Origin: Streptomyces iconiensis
Lineage (GTDB): Bacteria > Actinomycetota > Actinomycetes > Streptomycetales > Streptomycetaceae
NCBI RefSeq assembly: GCF_028657195.3
Contig: NZ_JANCPR020000003.1
Location: forward strand, 1-64,000
Direction of reading: 5' to 3'
DNA: 64,000 bases
Each line of letters begins with the position of its first letter. Position 1 is the stretch's first letter. Below the pieces are notes generated by a model that was not told the origin of the DNA, ran no database searches, and saw only the letters and a program-made list of their open reading frames with translations. Positions 42,438 to 50,870 of the stretch are shown here, in pieces. Made by a program: the position numbers and the translations under genes.

Positions 42438-43418
42438 TCACGTGCCCTGTCGTGCGGTTTCGTTGAAGCGGCGCGAGGCGCGCTCGTTGAGCGCGCTGAT
42501 CGCCGACTGCCAGCGCGGACGTGCCGCGTTCTCGTCCTGCGCGAGGCCGTGCCCCTTGACGGTGGCGCCCTCCTTCTCCTGCGAGTCGGGCAGCAGCCGG
42601 GCGACGAGGCAGTTGGCGCGGGTCACCAGCGTCGGCGCCATCCCGTACGCCGTGGCACCGAGCCGCGCGGCGGGGGTCAGCACCACCCGCGTCCTGCGGC
42701 GCTCGACCGCGTCGACGATGCGCTCGGCTGCGCGCGGCGCGCTCATCGTCACCAGCGGCATCCCGGCCAGCGTCGCGAACCACGCGTACTCGCGCGCGGC
42801 ATCGCCGCCGAACTCCGCCTGGAGGTGCGAGCCGGTCCGCATCAGCCCGGGGTGCGCCGCCGTCACGCTGACCCCGTACTCAGCCTGCTCGGCGCGCAGC
42901 CCCTCGGCCAGCGCGCCGATCGCGGACTTCGCGCACGCGTACGGCAGGAGATGCGGTACGGGCAGCAGCCCGCCGACGGACCCGATCAGTCCCAGCCGCC
43001 CGCCGACGGAGCTCTTGCGCAGATGCGGCAGGGACTCCAGCGAGGTGTGCAGGGCGCCGAAGAACATCGTCTCCATCGCGCCGCGGAACCCTTCCTCGCC
43101 GGTCGCCTCGGCCGGGCCGACCTGGATGATCCCGGCGTTGCCCAGCACCACGTCCAGGCCCCGCTGGTCCTCGGCGGTACGCGCCACCACATCGCGGACG
43201 GCGTACTTGTCCCGTACGTCGCAGACGCGCGCCGCGACCGTCGTACCGCGCCGCCCGGCCCTGCGGCGCAGCAGGGCGGCGGCGCGGTCCAGCTCCTCCT
43301 GGTCACGGGCGGTGATGGTGACGTTCCAGCCGCGTTCGACGCACTGTCGCGCGAGCAGCAGCCCCAGCCCCCGGGAGCCGCCAGTGACCAGCACGGACAG
43401 GTCGTTGAGGTGGCGCAT
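42438..43418 (-). CDS. Short-chain dehydrogenase/reductase with a C-terminal extension
   Basis: 326 residues. The TGGSRGLG cofactor motif near residue 13, GNAG near 88, a Ser in IGSVGG and the catalytic YACAK near 170 are seen. The last 80 residues, ending in NERASRRFNETARQGT, are longer than in classical SDRs and recall proteins annotated as SDRs linked to lipid or membrane metabolism. Divergent from the F420-type oxidoreductase gene. Confidence 0.87.
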   Translation of the reverse strand: MRHLNDLSVLVTGGSRGLGLLLARQCVERGWNVTITARDQEELDRAAALLRRRAGRRGTTVAARVCDVRDKYAVRDVVARTAEDQRGLDVVLGNAGIIQVGPAEATGEEGFRGAMETMFFGALHTSLESLPHLRKSSVGGRLGLIGSVGGLLPVPHLLPYACAKSAIGALAEGLRAEQAEYGVSVTAAHPGLMRTGSHLQAEFGGDAAREYAWFATLAGMPLVTMSAPRAAERIVDAVERRRTRVVLTPAARLGATAYGMAPTLVTRANCLVARLLPDSQEKEGATVKGHGLAQDENAARPRWQSAISALNERASRRFNETARQGT

Positions 43419-43638
43419 GGGAATCCTTCCCTCCGGCTTCCGCTGTTTCCGCTCGGCCGGCCCTCCGGCGCTGCCGGCTCTCCGGTGCATCGGGCCACTC
43501 GGACATTCCCCCGGTTCCCATGTTCGGCCGCCCCACACACGGCGGCGACCTGGCAGGGAGCGGCCGGAGGTGTGGGACGGCGGAGAAAGGTTCACCGTGG
43601 ACGGGAGGACGTGCAGGCGAGCAGAGAGCGAGGAGATC

Positions 43639-44604
43639 ATGCAGATCGGCTACAAGCTCATGGCCGAGCAGTACGGTCCCGACGACCTCGTCCGGCAGGC
43701 CGTGGCGGCCGAGGCCGCCGGGTTCGACTTCGTGGAGATGAGCGACCACTTCCACCCCTGGCTGGACCGCCAGGGACACTCGTCGTTCGTGTTCTCCGTA
43801 CTGGCCGCCATCGCGGCGAAGACCGAGCGCATCGAGCTGGTCACCGGCGTGACCTGCCCGACCATCCGCTACCACCCCGCCGTCATCGCCCAGGCCGCCG
43901 CGACACTCGCGCTGCTGTCCGACGGCCGCTTCGTCCTCGGAGTCGGCTCGGGCGAGCGGCTCAACGAACACATCGTGGGCAGGGGCGTTCCCGGCGTACG
44001 GGAGCGGCAGGCGATGTTCCGGGAGGCGCTGGAGATCATCAGGCTGCTGTGGCAGGGCGGTTACCGCTCCTACGACGGGCGTCATCTGCGGCTGGAGGAC
44101 GCGCGCGTCTTCGACCTGCCCGAGCGGGCACCGCTGCTCGCCGTCGCCGCCAGCGGCGCCGTCTCCTCCCGGATCGCGGCCGAGCTGGGCGACGGGCTCT
44201 TCGCGACGGAGGAGAAGCCCGAGATCGTGCGGCACTACCGCGAGGCGGGCGGCAAGGGGCCCAGGTACGCGGAGGTGCCGATGGCGTGGGCGCCCGACGA
44301 GGCCACCGCGGTGCGCGCCGCATGGCAGGACTTCCGGTGGGCCGTGACCGGCTGGAAGGTGATGAGCGAACTGCCCAACACGGTCAACTTCGAGGCCGCG
44401 ACCGCCACCGTACGCGAGGACGACATCCGCGACCGCTTCGCCTGCGGCTCGGACCCGGCACGTGCGATGGAGGTAGCCCTGCCCTTCGCCGACGCCGGCT
44501 TCGACCGGCTGGTGCTGCTCAACGCGGGCCCCGACCCGATGGGGTTCATCGAGTTCTACCGCGATGAACTCGCCGACCGCATACGGAAGTTGGCGCCCGC
44601 CTGA
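43639..44604 (+). CDS. LLM-class F420-dependent oxidoreductase
   Basis: 321 residues. MQIGYKLMAEQYGPDDLVRQAVAAEAAGFDFVEMSDHFHPW and the following GVTCPTIRYHPAVIAQAAATLALLSDGRFVLGVGSGERLNEHI are hallmarks of the F420-glucose-6-phosphate-dehydrogenase-like TIM barrels. The deazaflavin cofactor is predicted by family. ATG follows GAGGAGATC. It is alone on its strand; a 21-bp repeat array follows. Confidence 0.9.
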   Translation: MQIGYKLMAEQYGPDDLVRQAVAAEAAGFDFVEMSDHFHPWLDRQGHSSFVFSVLAAIAAKTERIELVTGVTCPTIRYHPAVIAQAAATLALLSDGRFVLGVGSGERLNEHIVGRGVPGVRERQAMFREALEIIRLLWQGGYRSYDGRHLRLEDARVFDLPERAPLLAVAASGAVSSRIAAELGDGLFATEEKPEIVRHYREAGGKGPRYAEVPMAWAPDEATAVRAAWQDFRWAVTGWKVMSELPNTVNFEAATATVREDDIRDRFACGSDPARAMEVALPFADAGFDRLVLLNAGPDPMGFIEFYRDELADRIRKLAPA

Positions 44605-44617
44605 GGTCCGCCACGGT

Positions 44618-44745
44618 GGAAACGCGGCGCGTGCCGGGTGGAGAGAGATGTGAGGTGTGCCGGGCGGAGATGCGGCGTGTGCCGGGCGGAGATGTGACGC
44701 GTGCCGGGCGGGAATGCGGCGCGTGCCGGGCGGAGAGACCTGATG
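44618..44745 (+). repeat. Five copies of a 21-bp tandem repeat
   Basis: Variants of GCGTGCCGGGCGGAGATGCG fill the spacer just after the oxidoreductase gene. No gene seen. Confidence 0.8.
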
Positions 44746-44821
44746 CTCCTGCCGTGCGGAAAACGGGTTGCGGTGGGGCGGGAGCGGCTGTGTGCTGGGA
44801 CTTCGCTGGTCCGTTACCCCT

Positions 44822-44845
44822 GTTCCGTGAACCCCTTCACGGAAC
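44822..44845. promoter_or_regulatory. Perfect palindrome upstream of ridA
   Basis: GTTCCGTGAA-CCCC-TTCACGGAAC, ten-base arms, about 27 bases before the start codon, plus an extra CTTCCGTGAC half-site at 44850-44859. Too close to the gene to be its terminator; a repressor operator is more likely. Confidence 0.6.
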
Positions 44846-44872
44846 CCCGCTTCCGTGACCCCAGGAGATTCC

Positions 44873-45280
44873 GTGGCGCGCGCCGTGACCCTGATCCGTT
44901 CCCAGTCGCTGTCCGACGTGGCGGAGTACGCCTACGCGGCGACCGCGCCCGCCGAGGCACGCCTGGTCTTTCTGGCGGGCGCCTGCCCCTTGAACGACGA
45001 CGGTTCGACCGCAGCCGTCGGCGACTACGCGGGGCAGGCGGCGAAGGCCGTGGAGAACATGCGGGTGGCGCTGAAGGAGGCGGGTGCCTCACTGGAGGAC
45101 CTGATCAGCACCCGCGTGCTGGTGGCCTCCAGCCGCCAGGAGGACCTGGTGACCGCATGGGAGGTCTACCGCGACGCGCTCGGTACCCACGAGGTGCCCA
45201 GCACGCTGATGGGGGTCACCGTGCTCGGCTACGAGGCTCAGCTCGTGGAGATCGAGGCGGTCGCCGCCGTCCTCGACTGA
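44873..45280 (+). CDS. RidA/YjgF-family protein
   Basis: 135 residues from GTG 44873 with AGGAG five bases upstream; GTG 44855 is the longer alternative and lacks this. FLAGACPLNDDGSTAAVGDYAGQAAKAVENM and TRVLVAS... then VTVLGYEAQLVEIEAVA match the RidA fold. The Arg of canonical RidA enamine deaminases (in the R-V-L strand) is present. Likely an enamine/imine deaminase or a ligand-binding paralogue. Confidence 0.82.
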   Translation: MARAVTLIRSQSLSDVAEYAYAATAPAEARLVFLAGACPLNDDGSTAAVGDYAGQAAKAVENMRVALKEAGASLEDLISTRVLVASSRQEDLVTAWEVYRDALGTHEVPSTLMGVTVLGYEAQLVEIEAVAAVLD

Positions 45281-45400
45281 CGGTGCTCGGCTGTCGGTGT
45301 TCGACTGTCGGTGCTCGACTGTCGGGGCTCGACCGACGGTACTGTGAGCTGTCGGTGCTCGCTGACCGTGCGACGTGGACCCGTGGACCCGTGGACCCCG
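45275..45400 (+). repeat. Stop-codon-derived tandem repeats between convergent genes
   Basis: From the ridA stop, CTCGACTGTCGGTG units of about 14 bp recur six times (to about 45375). Three GTGGACCC octamers (45374-45397) then run up to the stop of the convergent MFS gene. Confidence 0.75.
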
Positions 45401-46789
45401 TCAGGACACGCCCCGTACCCGCTTCACCACGGGAATGCCCAGCAGGGCGAGCACGATTCCGGAGACGAAGAGTGCCGGGTAGCTGTCGCCGCCGCCGAGG
45501 CCGAGCAGTGTGGGCGCGTAGATCGGTACGAGTGAACTGGGCAGCGTGACCGCGATGTTGGCGACACCCATGTCCTTCGCCGAGTCCTGCTCGCTGGGGA
45601 GGACGGAGCTGGGCAGGGTGTAGTGCCCGCTGTAGAAGAAGCCGTTGCCCAGGCCGAGCACCGTCGCGCCGACGAACATGCCGGGCAGCGAGCGGGTGGA
45701 GATGAGTATGACGAAACCGGCGATGGCCAGCACCGCGGCGAAGACCATGGAGAACTTCCGCCGGTGGTAGCGGTCGGACAGCCAGCCGGACACGAGTGCG
45801 GTGAGCGCGCTGGTCCCGTTGACGACGAGGGTGAGGACGAACGTCAGCGCCGGCAGCCGGGATTCGCCGATGTGGAGATAGTCCGAGAGGTAGTAGACCT
45901 GGTAGGTCACGAACGTCATGATCGCCGTGGAGACCAGCAGAATGCTGAGGATCGCCCAGCCGAAGTCGGGGTTCTTACGGGGGTTGAACCAGAAGGTACG
46001 CAGGAACTCCCGTAGGTTCCACGGCTGCTGGTCCGCCGGGTCCAGTCGCCGGTCCTTGAGCTTCACGCACAGGAGCAGCACGGTCGCAGCGGCGATGACC
46101 ATCGGGGCCAGGATCATCGCCTGCGGCGCGCTGGCGGCCATACGCTGCGCGATCCACGTACCGAGGATCAGGCCGACCGGGTAGCAGATGCCCATCAGGC
46201 CGCCGACCACGCCGCGCTGGCGCGGCGGTATCTGGTCGGGGAGGACCGCGACGAGCGGGGCCAGCAGGGCGTTGAAGAAGGTCTGGGCCACGCACCAGCC
46301 GATGAGAACCATGCCGGTGTTCACCGCGCCCGCCACCATCGCGAGCCCGGCACCTCCGCCGATCAGGCCCGCGATCATCCACGGGCGCCGCATACCGAAC
46401 CGCGAGGTCGTGCGGTCGCTGAGCTTTCCGAACAGGGGGTTCGCGAGCACGGCGCACAGCGCGCCCACGCTGAGCACCAGCGAGAGCGAGCCGACCTTGC
46501 CGTCGGGGTCGATCTGCTGGATCTTCAGCGCCAGCGAGACGACGGACGGCGTGATGATCGCGACGTAACTGCCGAAGAGCGCCAGGATGTAGATCGCGAT
46601 GAAGGCGGCGCTCGCACGGGCGGGCTCGGCACCCGGCCCTGCCACGGATGTGGCCGCGGGCGTGGTTGCCGATGCCGATGTCGATGCGGACGCGGGCGTG
46701 GTTGCCGACGCGGGCGTGGGTGCGGTGGTGGTGGTCGGAGGTGGAAGTTCCCCGGACTTCTCCGGTGAGTTGACGACTCTGTCACTCAT
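45401..46789 (-). CDS. MFS transporter, probably for sugars or glycosides
   Basis: 462 residues, twelve membrane segments after a Thr/Ala/Ser-rich N-terminal tail (about residues 15-50) made of short repeats. NPLFGKLSDRTTSRFGMRRPWMIAG and GWLSDRYHRRKFSMV are the two MFS loop motifs; the DRTTSRFGMRRPW form is typical of sugar-cation symporter relatives. It lies at the end of the operon of sugar isomerase and oxidoreductase genes, so import of their substrate is likely. Confidence 0.85.
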   Translation of the reverse strand: MSDRVVNSPEKSGELPPPTTTTAPTPASATTPASASTSASATTPAATSVAGPGAEPARASAAFIAIYILALFGSYVAIITPSVVSLALKIQQIDPDGKVGSLSLVLSVGALCAVLANPLFGKLSDRTTSRFGMRRPWMIAGLIGGGAGLAMVAGAVNTGMVLIGWCVAQTFFNALLAPLVAVLPDQIPPRQRGVVGGLMGICYPVGLILGTWIAQRMAASAPQAMILAPMVIAAATVLLLCVKLKDRRLDPADQQPWNLREFLRTFWFNPRKNPDFGWAILSILLVSTAIMTFVTYQVYYLSDYLHIGESRLPALTFVLTLVVNGTSALTALVSGWLSDRYHRRKFSMVFAAVLAIAGFVILISTRSLPGMFVGATVLGLGNGFFYSGHYTLPSSVLPSEQDSAKDMGVANIAVTLPSSLVPIYAPTLLGLGGGDSYPALFVSGIVLALLGIPVVKRVRGVS

Positions 46790-47217
46790 GGATGCGCCTT
46801 TCGACAGGCCGAGACGGCGGGTACGCGGCGGGAGCCGGGCACGGGCTCGTCAACGGTGGAATCTGGCGCGGCGCCCCTCCCGGCACGGCTCGCGGGGGAA
46901 AGCGGAAGGGGAGCCGTGGGGTGTGGAAGGAGGGGAAAGAGGGGAGGGGGCGCCGACTGTGAGGAGAGCGCGGGGACGGTGGGGTGTACCGCCGCCCGGC
47001 ACGGGAGGTGCTGTCGCTGCCCCCGCGAGGAGGACAAGGCGTCTTCGCGGGGGACTCGCGAGGAGGTGGGTGTCCTCCGGGGGAGGAGGGCCCTCGGGGG
47101 AGGACGGGGGTGTCCTCGTACGGGGGCCGGGACCTGCGGGAGGACGAGGGCTCGCGGGAGGACCGGGGCTGGCCGGCCTTTATGCGAGGGCCGGGTCCTC
47201 CGGGGTGGAGCCTGGGC
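46790..47217. other. G-rich, repeat-rich spacer within the sugar operon
   Basis: No gene. The plus strand carries many G-runs and GGGAGGAC/GTCCTCC motifs (about 47030-47215), including small perfect hairpins TCCTCC-GGG-GGAGGA and GAGGAC-GGGGGT-GTCCTC. Several runs of four to five G could form quadruplexes. Confidence 0.5.
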
Positions 47218-48156
47218 CTACGGGAAGACGGGCGCCAGGGACCGCTCGATGAACTCGCGGGCCGCGGTGATCTCCGTAACCGGGTCGGCGACCGCGTCCA
47301 GCTCCAGCAGCGCCAGCTCGGTGAAGCCGATCTCGCGCATCAGACGGCCCCAGGAGAACCAGTCGATGGAGCCGGCGCCGACCCTGCGGAAGTACTCGCG
47401 GTGCGTGTCGTGGATCGTCTCGTCGATGGGAACCCGGAGCGGGGCGGGGCCCGTGGCGTCCTTCCAGTGCGAGATGACCACGCGCTCCCGGTGGCGCGAG
47501 ACGATGTGCGTGGGCTCGCCCCCTGACAGCGCCAGGTGCCCGGTGTCGGGGCAGAGGCTGACGAACAGCGGGTCGGTGAGGGCCATCAGCAGGTCGACAT
47601 CGCGTGCCGTGCAGAAGGAGGAGTGCGCCTCGGTGTGCAGCGCGGTGGTCACGCCCTCCTGGAGACTGGCGTGGCCGACCACATGGGCGATGTCCGCGAC
47701 GTTCTTGAGGAAGTCGAAGTCGTTGAACTGCGGCGGCTGCGCGTTCCACGTCGTACGCATCGGCGGGGAGGCCACGAGGACGTCCCCGCCCGCCTCCTTG
47801 ATGAACCGGGCGTAGGCGGCAGCGCTGTCGGCTATCGCCCCGCGGTCCGCCGCCGGGTCCCAACTGCCCTCCAGGTAGAAGGCGCTCTTCAACTCCATGC
47901 CCCGGCCGTCGAGTTCCTTCTTGAACTCCTTGGCCCCGCCGAAGGCCCTGCGGATACTGTCCACGTTCGCCGGGCCGAACGTGACCTCAAGGCTGGTGAT
48001 GCCGGCGGCTGCCGCCGAGTCGAGGATCTTGCGCCAGATCGCGTCGGGGTCGCGGTCGGAGAGTTCCTGGATCGCCGCCTCGTCGGGGAGGCCCCAGAAC
48101 GACGGGTTGTAGAAGGTGATCAGATCGACGCCGAACTTGGGTCGGGTGGTGCTCAT
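47218..48156 (-). CDS. Sugar-phosphate-isomerase/epimerase-type TIM-barrel protein (1)
   Basis: 312 residues. MSTTRPKFGVDLITFYNPSFWG, LEVTFGPANVDS, HTEAHSSFC, CPDTGHLALSG and ISHWKDATG are typical of the xylose-isomerase-like barrel, with metal ligands Glu, Asp, His and Glu (LLELDAV) visible. Members isomerise, epimerise or open keto-sugars, including 3-keto-glycosides. Good ribosome site (AGGAG). It follows a Gfo/Idh gene after a spacer filled with heptamer repeats. Confidence 0.82.
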   Translation of the reverse strand: MSTTRPKFGVDLITFYNPSFWGLPDEAAIQELSDRDPDAIWRKILDSAAAAGITSLEVTFGPANVDSIRRAFGGAKEFKKELDGRGMELKSAFYLEGSWDPAADRGAIADSAAAYARFIKEAGGDVLVASPPMRTTWNAQPPQFNDFDFLKNVADIAHVVGHASLQEGVTTALHTEAHSSFCTARDVDLLMALTDPLFVSLCPDTGHLALSGGEPTHIVSRHRERVVISHWKDATGPAPLRVPIDETIHDTHREYFRRVGAGSIDWFSWGRLMREIGFTELALLELDAVADPVTEITAAREFIERSLAPVFP

Positions 48157-48180
48157 ACGGTCCTGCTCCTCGGTTATGTG

Positions 48181-48222
48181 CTGTGCGCTGTGCGCTGTGC
48201 GCTGTGCGCTGTGCGCTGTGCG
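48181..48222 (-). repeat. Six perfect heptamer repeats (CTGTGCG)
   Basis: CTGTGCG repeats six times without error, 25 bases upstream of the isomerase start codon. The rest of the spacer to 48366 is C/T/G-rich low-complexity sequence. Confidence 0.95.
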
Positions 48223-48366
48223 CTGTATTGCTGTCGTGGCTGCGTGCTGCGTTGCCTGTCGTGCTGTGTCGCTTGTCCTGGCGGTTCGCCGTGCTGCCTG
48301 GCGTGCCGCCCCCGGGCCGTCCGGCCTGTTGTGGGGCGGGCCGGCTACCGCGTCTGGGTGGGCCGG

Positions 48367-49476
48367 TTACTGCGCCGCGGGCGCGGGGCGCTCCACGGTC
48401 GAGGTGAGTTCCACGACCTGGCGGGTGGTGCTGGAGGTCTCCACGGCTTCGAGCGCCTCCAGTACGTGGAAGGCGAGTTCGGCCGTGGCGCGGTGCGGTG
48501 CCCCGTCCACGGCACCCGCCAGGTCGTCGACGCCCTTGCCGCGCAGCATCTGGACGGCCATGTCGAGGGAGCCCGACGCCGGGAAGACCGGCGGCAGCGT
48601 GGTCCACTCGGAATCGTGGTTGCCCCGTACCTGCACGTCGCCGTCGAAGCCGTTCGGGTCGGGGATCGTCAACGTCCCCGCTGTGCCGTAGATCTCCAGG
48701 AACGGCAGGTGATGGTTCCAGACGTCGAAGCTCATCTGCAGCGAGCCGATGACGCCGGAGGCGAAGCCGAGGACGGCCGCAGCGTGGGTGGGCGTGGTGA
48801 CCTGTATACGGTCGACCGTGCGGTCGGGGCTGGTCACCTCGCGAACGGCGGCGCCGACCCGGCTCAGCCCGGAGACCGTGGCGATCGGACCGAGCAGATT
48901 GACCAGGCTCGTCAGGTAGTACGGGCCCAGATCGAGCCCGGGGCCGCCACCGGGGGCGAAGAGGAAGCCGGGATTCGGGTGCCATGTCTCGGCCTTGCTG
49001 TGCGTGACGAACGCCGTCGCGCCCACCGGCTCCCCGATGACGCCGTCGTCGAGCGCCTTGCGCGCCGTCTGGGCCGCGCTGCCGAGGAAAGTGTCGGGGG
49101 CCGAGCCGAACAGGACGCCGTGCTCCCGTGCCAGTCCGGTCAGCGGCGCCGCCTCGGCGACGGTCGCGGCGACGGGCTTCTCGACGTAGACGTGCTTGCC
49201 CGCCCTGATCGCCTGCGCCGAGACGGCGGCGTGCGCGACGGGCGGGGTGATGTTGACGACGATGTCCACGTCGGGGTCGGAGAGCAGCGCCTCGACGGAG
49301 TCGTACGCCGCGATCCCGTGGTCGGCCGCCGCCTTGACCGCGCGGGAGTGGTCCAGGTCGGCGCAACCGGCTATCCGCAGGCGCGGGAAGCGCGCCATGC
49401 CGTTGACGTACCTGTCGAAGATGTTGCCGGTGCCGATGATGCCGACACGGGCAGGTGCGGAGGGGGAGAAGGTCAC
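48367..49476 (-). CDS. Gfo/Idh/MocA-family oxidoreductase (1)
   Basis: 369 residues. ARVGIIGTGNIFDRYVNGM is the N-terminal NAD(P) fold. VNITPPVAHAAVSAQAIRAGKHVYVEKPVA carries the conserved EKP with the catalytic Lys. The C-terminal domain includes GPYYLTSLVNLLGPI. GTG 49476 has GGAG six bases ahead; ATG 49488, which abuts the heptamer array, is the alternative and would place the ribosome site inside the repeats. It oxidises a sugar or glycoside hydroxyl, probably for the partner isomerase. Confidence 0.87.
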   Translation of the reverse strand: MTFSPSAPARVGIIGTGNIFDRYVNGMARFPRLRIAGCADLDHSRAVKAAADHGIAAYDSVEALLSDPDVDIVVNITPPVAHAAVSAQAIRAGKHVYVEKPVAATVAEAAPLTGLAREHGVLFGSAPDTFLGSAAQTARKALDDGVIGEPVGATAFVTHSKAETWHPNPGFLFAPGGGPGLDLGPYYLTSLVNLLGPIATVSGLSRVGAAVREVTSPDRTVDRIQVTTPTHAAAVLGFASGVIGSLQMSFDVWNHHLPFLEIYGTAGTLTIPDPNGFDGDVQVRGNHDSEWTTLPPVFPASGSLDMAVQMLRGKGVDDLAGAVDGAPHRATAELAFHVLEALEAVETSSTTRQVVELTSTVERPAPAAQ

Positions 49477-49489
49477 TTGGCGCTCCATG

Positions 49490-49946
49490 GTGCGGTGTGC
49501 GGTGTGCGGTGTGCGGTGTGCGGTGTGCGGTGTGCGGTGTGCCGGATCCGGGATCCTGTATGCGGTGCGTGGGATGCGGTGTGCCGGACCGGTGCGCGGT
49601 GCGCGGTATGTGGTGTGCCGGACCGGTGTGCGGTGCGCGGTATGTGGTGTGCCGGATTCGGGATCCGGTGTGCGGTATGGGGGATGCGATGTGCCGGGGC
49701 CGGGATGTGGGTGCGGGATCCGGTGTGCCGGATGCGGTGTGCGGGATTTGGTATGCGATATGCGGGCGACCGCTGACTGCCGATCGGTAACTGTCGACTG
49801 GTAACTGTCGATTGGTGACTGCCGACCGCAGATCGGTGACTGCCGACCGGCGAGCCGTAGTCGGCGTGCCGGTGCCGGTGCCGGTTCCGGTGCCGGAGCC
49901 CGTGCCGGGTGCCACGTGCCGTGCAGGCGGCGTGTGTATACCGTCT
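49490..49946 (-). repeat. 457-bp spacer made almost entirely of short repeats
   Basis: Seven perfect GTGCGGT heptamers (49490-49538) are followed by two to three 34-35 bp units beginning GTGTGCCGGACCGGTG (about 49580-49680). Further variants come next, then GGTAACTGTCGA/GGTGACTGCCGA units of about 12-13 bp (49785-49850) and GTGCCG hexamers (49866-49915). No frame has coding character, although the minus strand stays free of stops in one frame throughout. Confidence 0.9.
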
Positions 49947-50870
49947 TCAGCCGACGAGCAGCGGACGCAGTGTGCGGTAGGCGATGTCCAGGCCCTGCTT
50001 GACCCGGGTCTCGTCGCCGCCCCATACGGGGTCCTCGTGCTCGACGGAGAGCGTTCCGGTGAAGCCCGCCTCGTAGAGCCTGTCCACCACGTGCGGCCAG
50101 TCGACCTGGCCGAGGCCCGGCACGCGGTAGCGCCACCAGCCCATGTCCCAGGGGTTGCCGCTGCGGTCGACGGCCGGTCCGAAGTGGCCCCAGCGGGTGC
50201 GGTCGCGCGGGCGCAGTTCCACGTCCTTGGCCTGTGCGTGCACGATGCGCTCCGCGTAGGGCGCGATGGTCTCCACCGGGTCGATCCCGATCCAGGTGAG
50301 GTGCGAGGGGTCCCAGTTGAGGTAGAGGTCGAGGGAGAACATCCACTCCCACAGCTCGGGCGAGTAGGCGAGGTTGCCCGGGTAGCCGTCGGGGTGCCAG
50401 CCCTCCATGACGCAGTTCTCGATGAGGAGCTTCACGCCGCGTTCGCCGGCGTACTCGACCAGCGGCGGGATGACCCGTTCGGCCTCGGCGAGGTTCTGCG
50501 CGACGGAGCGGTTCCAGTCGCGGCCGATGAACGTCCCCACGTACGGCACGTCCAGCGCCGCCGCCGCGTCGATCGCGTGCCGCAGATGGGTGCGGATCTC
50601 CTCGCGCCGTTCCGGGTCGGGGTGCAGGTTGTTCTCGTAGTACGCCAACGCCGAGAGTTCCAGGCCGTGTTGCTGGAACAGCGCGCGCGTGGCGTCGGCC
50701 TCCCGCTGTCCGAACCCGGCAACCGACAGGTGCGCCGCCTCGAAGTCGCGCCCTCCCGTACCGGGCCAGACGGCGACTTCCAGGGCCTCGTACCCCCGTG
50801 CCGCGGCCCATTCGGCGATCTGTTCCAGAGAGAGCTGCGGCAGACAGGCGGTCAGCATTCCGAGCTTCAT
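49947..50870 (-). CDS. Sugar-phosphate-isomerase/epimerase-type TIM-barrel protein (2)
   Basis: 307 residues. MKLGMLTACLPQLSLEQIAEWAAARGYEALEVAVW, YVGTFIGRDW, LLIENCVMEGWHPDGYPGN, LNWDPSHLTWIGID and HAQAKDVEL show the metal-binding barrel (Glu, Asp, His, Glu in LSVEHEDP). These residues are typical of inositol- or 3-keto-sugar-acting members. The ATG overlaps the stop of the upstream Gfo/Idh gene by four bases, so the two are coupled. Confidence 0.85.
   Translation of the reverse strand: MKLGMLTACLPQLSLEQIAEWAAARGYEALEVAVWPGTGGRDFEAAHLSVAGFGQREADATRALFQQHGLELSALAYYENNLHPDPERREEIRTHLRHAIDAAAALDVPYVGTFIGRDWNRSVAQNLAEAERVIPPLVEYAGERGVKLLIENCVMEGWHPDGYPGNLAYSPELWEWMFSLDLYLNWDPSHLTWIGIDPVETIAPYAERIVHAQAKDVELRPRDRTRWGHFGPAVDRSGNPWDMGWWRYRVPGLGQVDWPHVVDRLYEAGFTGTLSVEHEDPVWGGDETRVKQGLDIAYRTLRPLLVG

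Noticed and set aside
44822..44845. Terminator of the F420-type oxidoreductase gene
   Set aside because: It lies over 200 bases past that gene and next to the ridA start with an extra half-site, so an operator is more likely.
49490..49946. CRISPR array
   Set aside because: The repeats are head-to-tail without unique spacers, and no cas genes are present.
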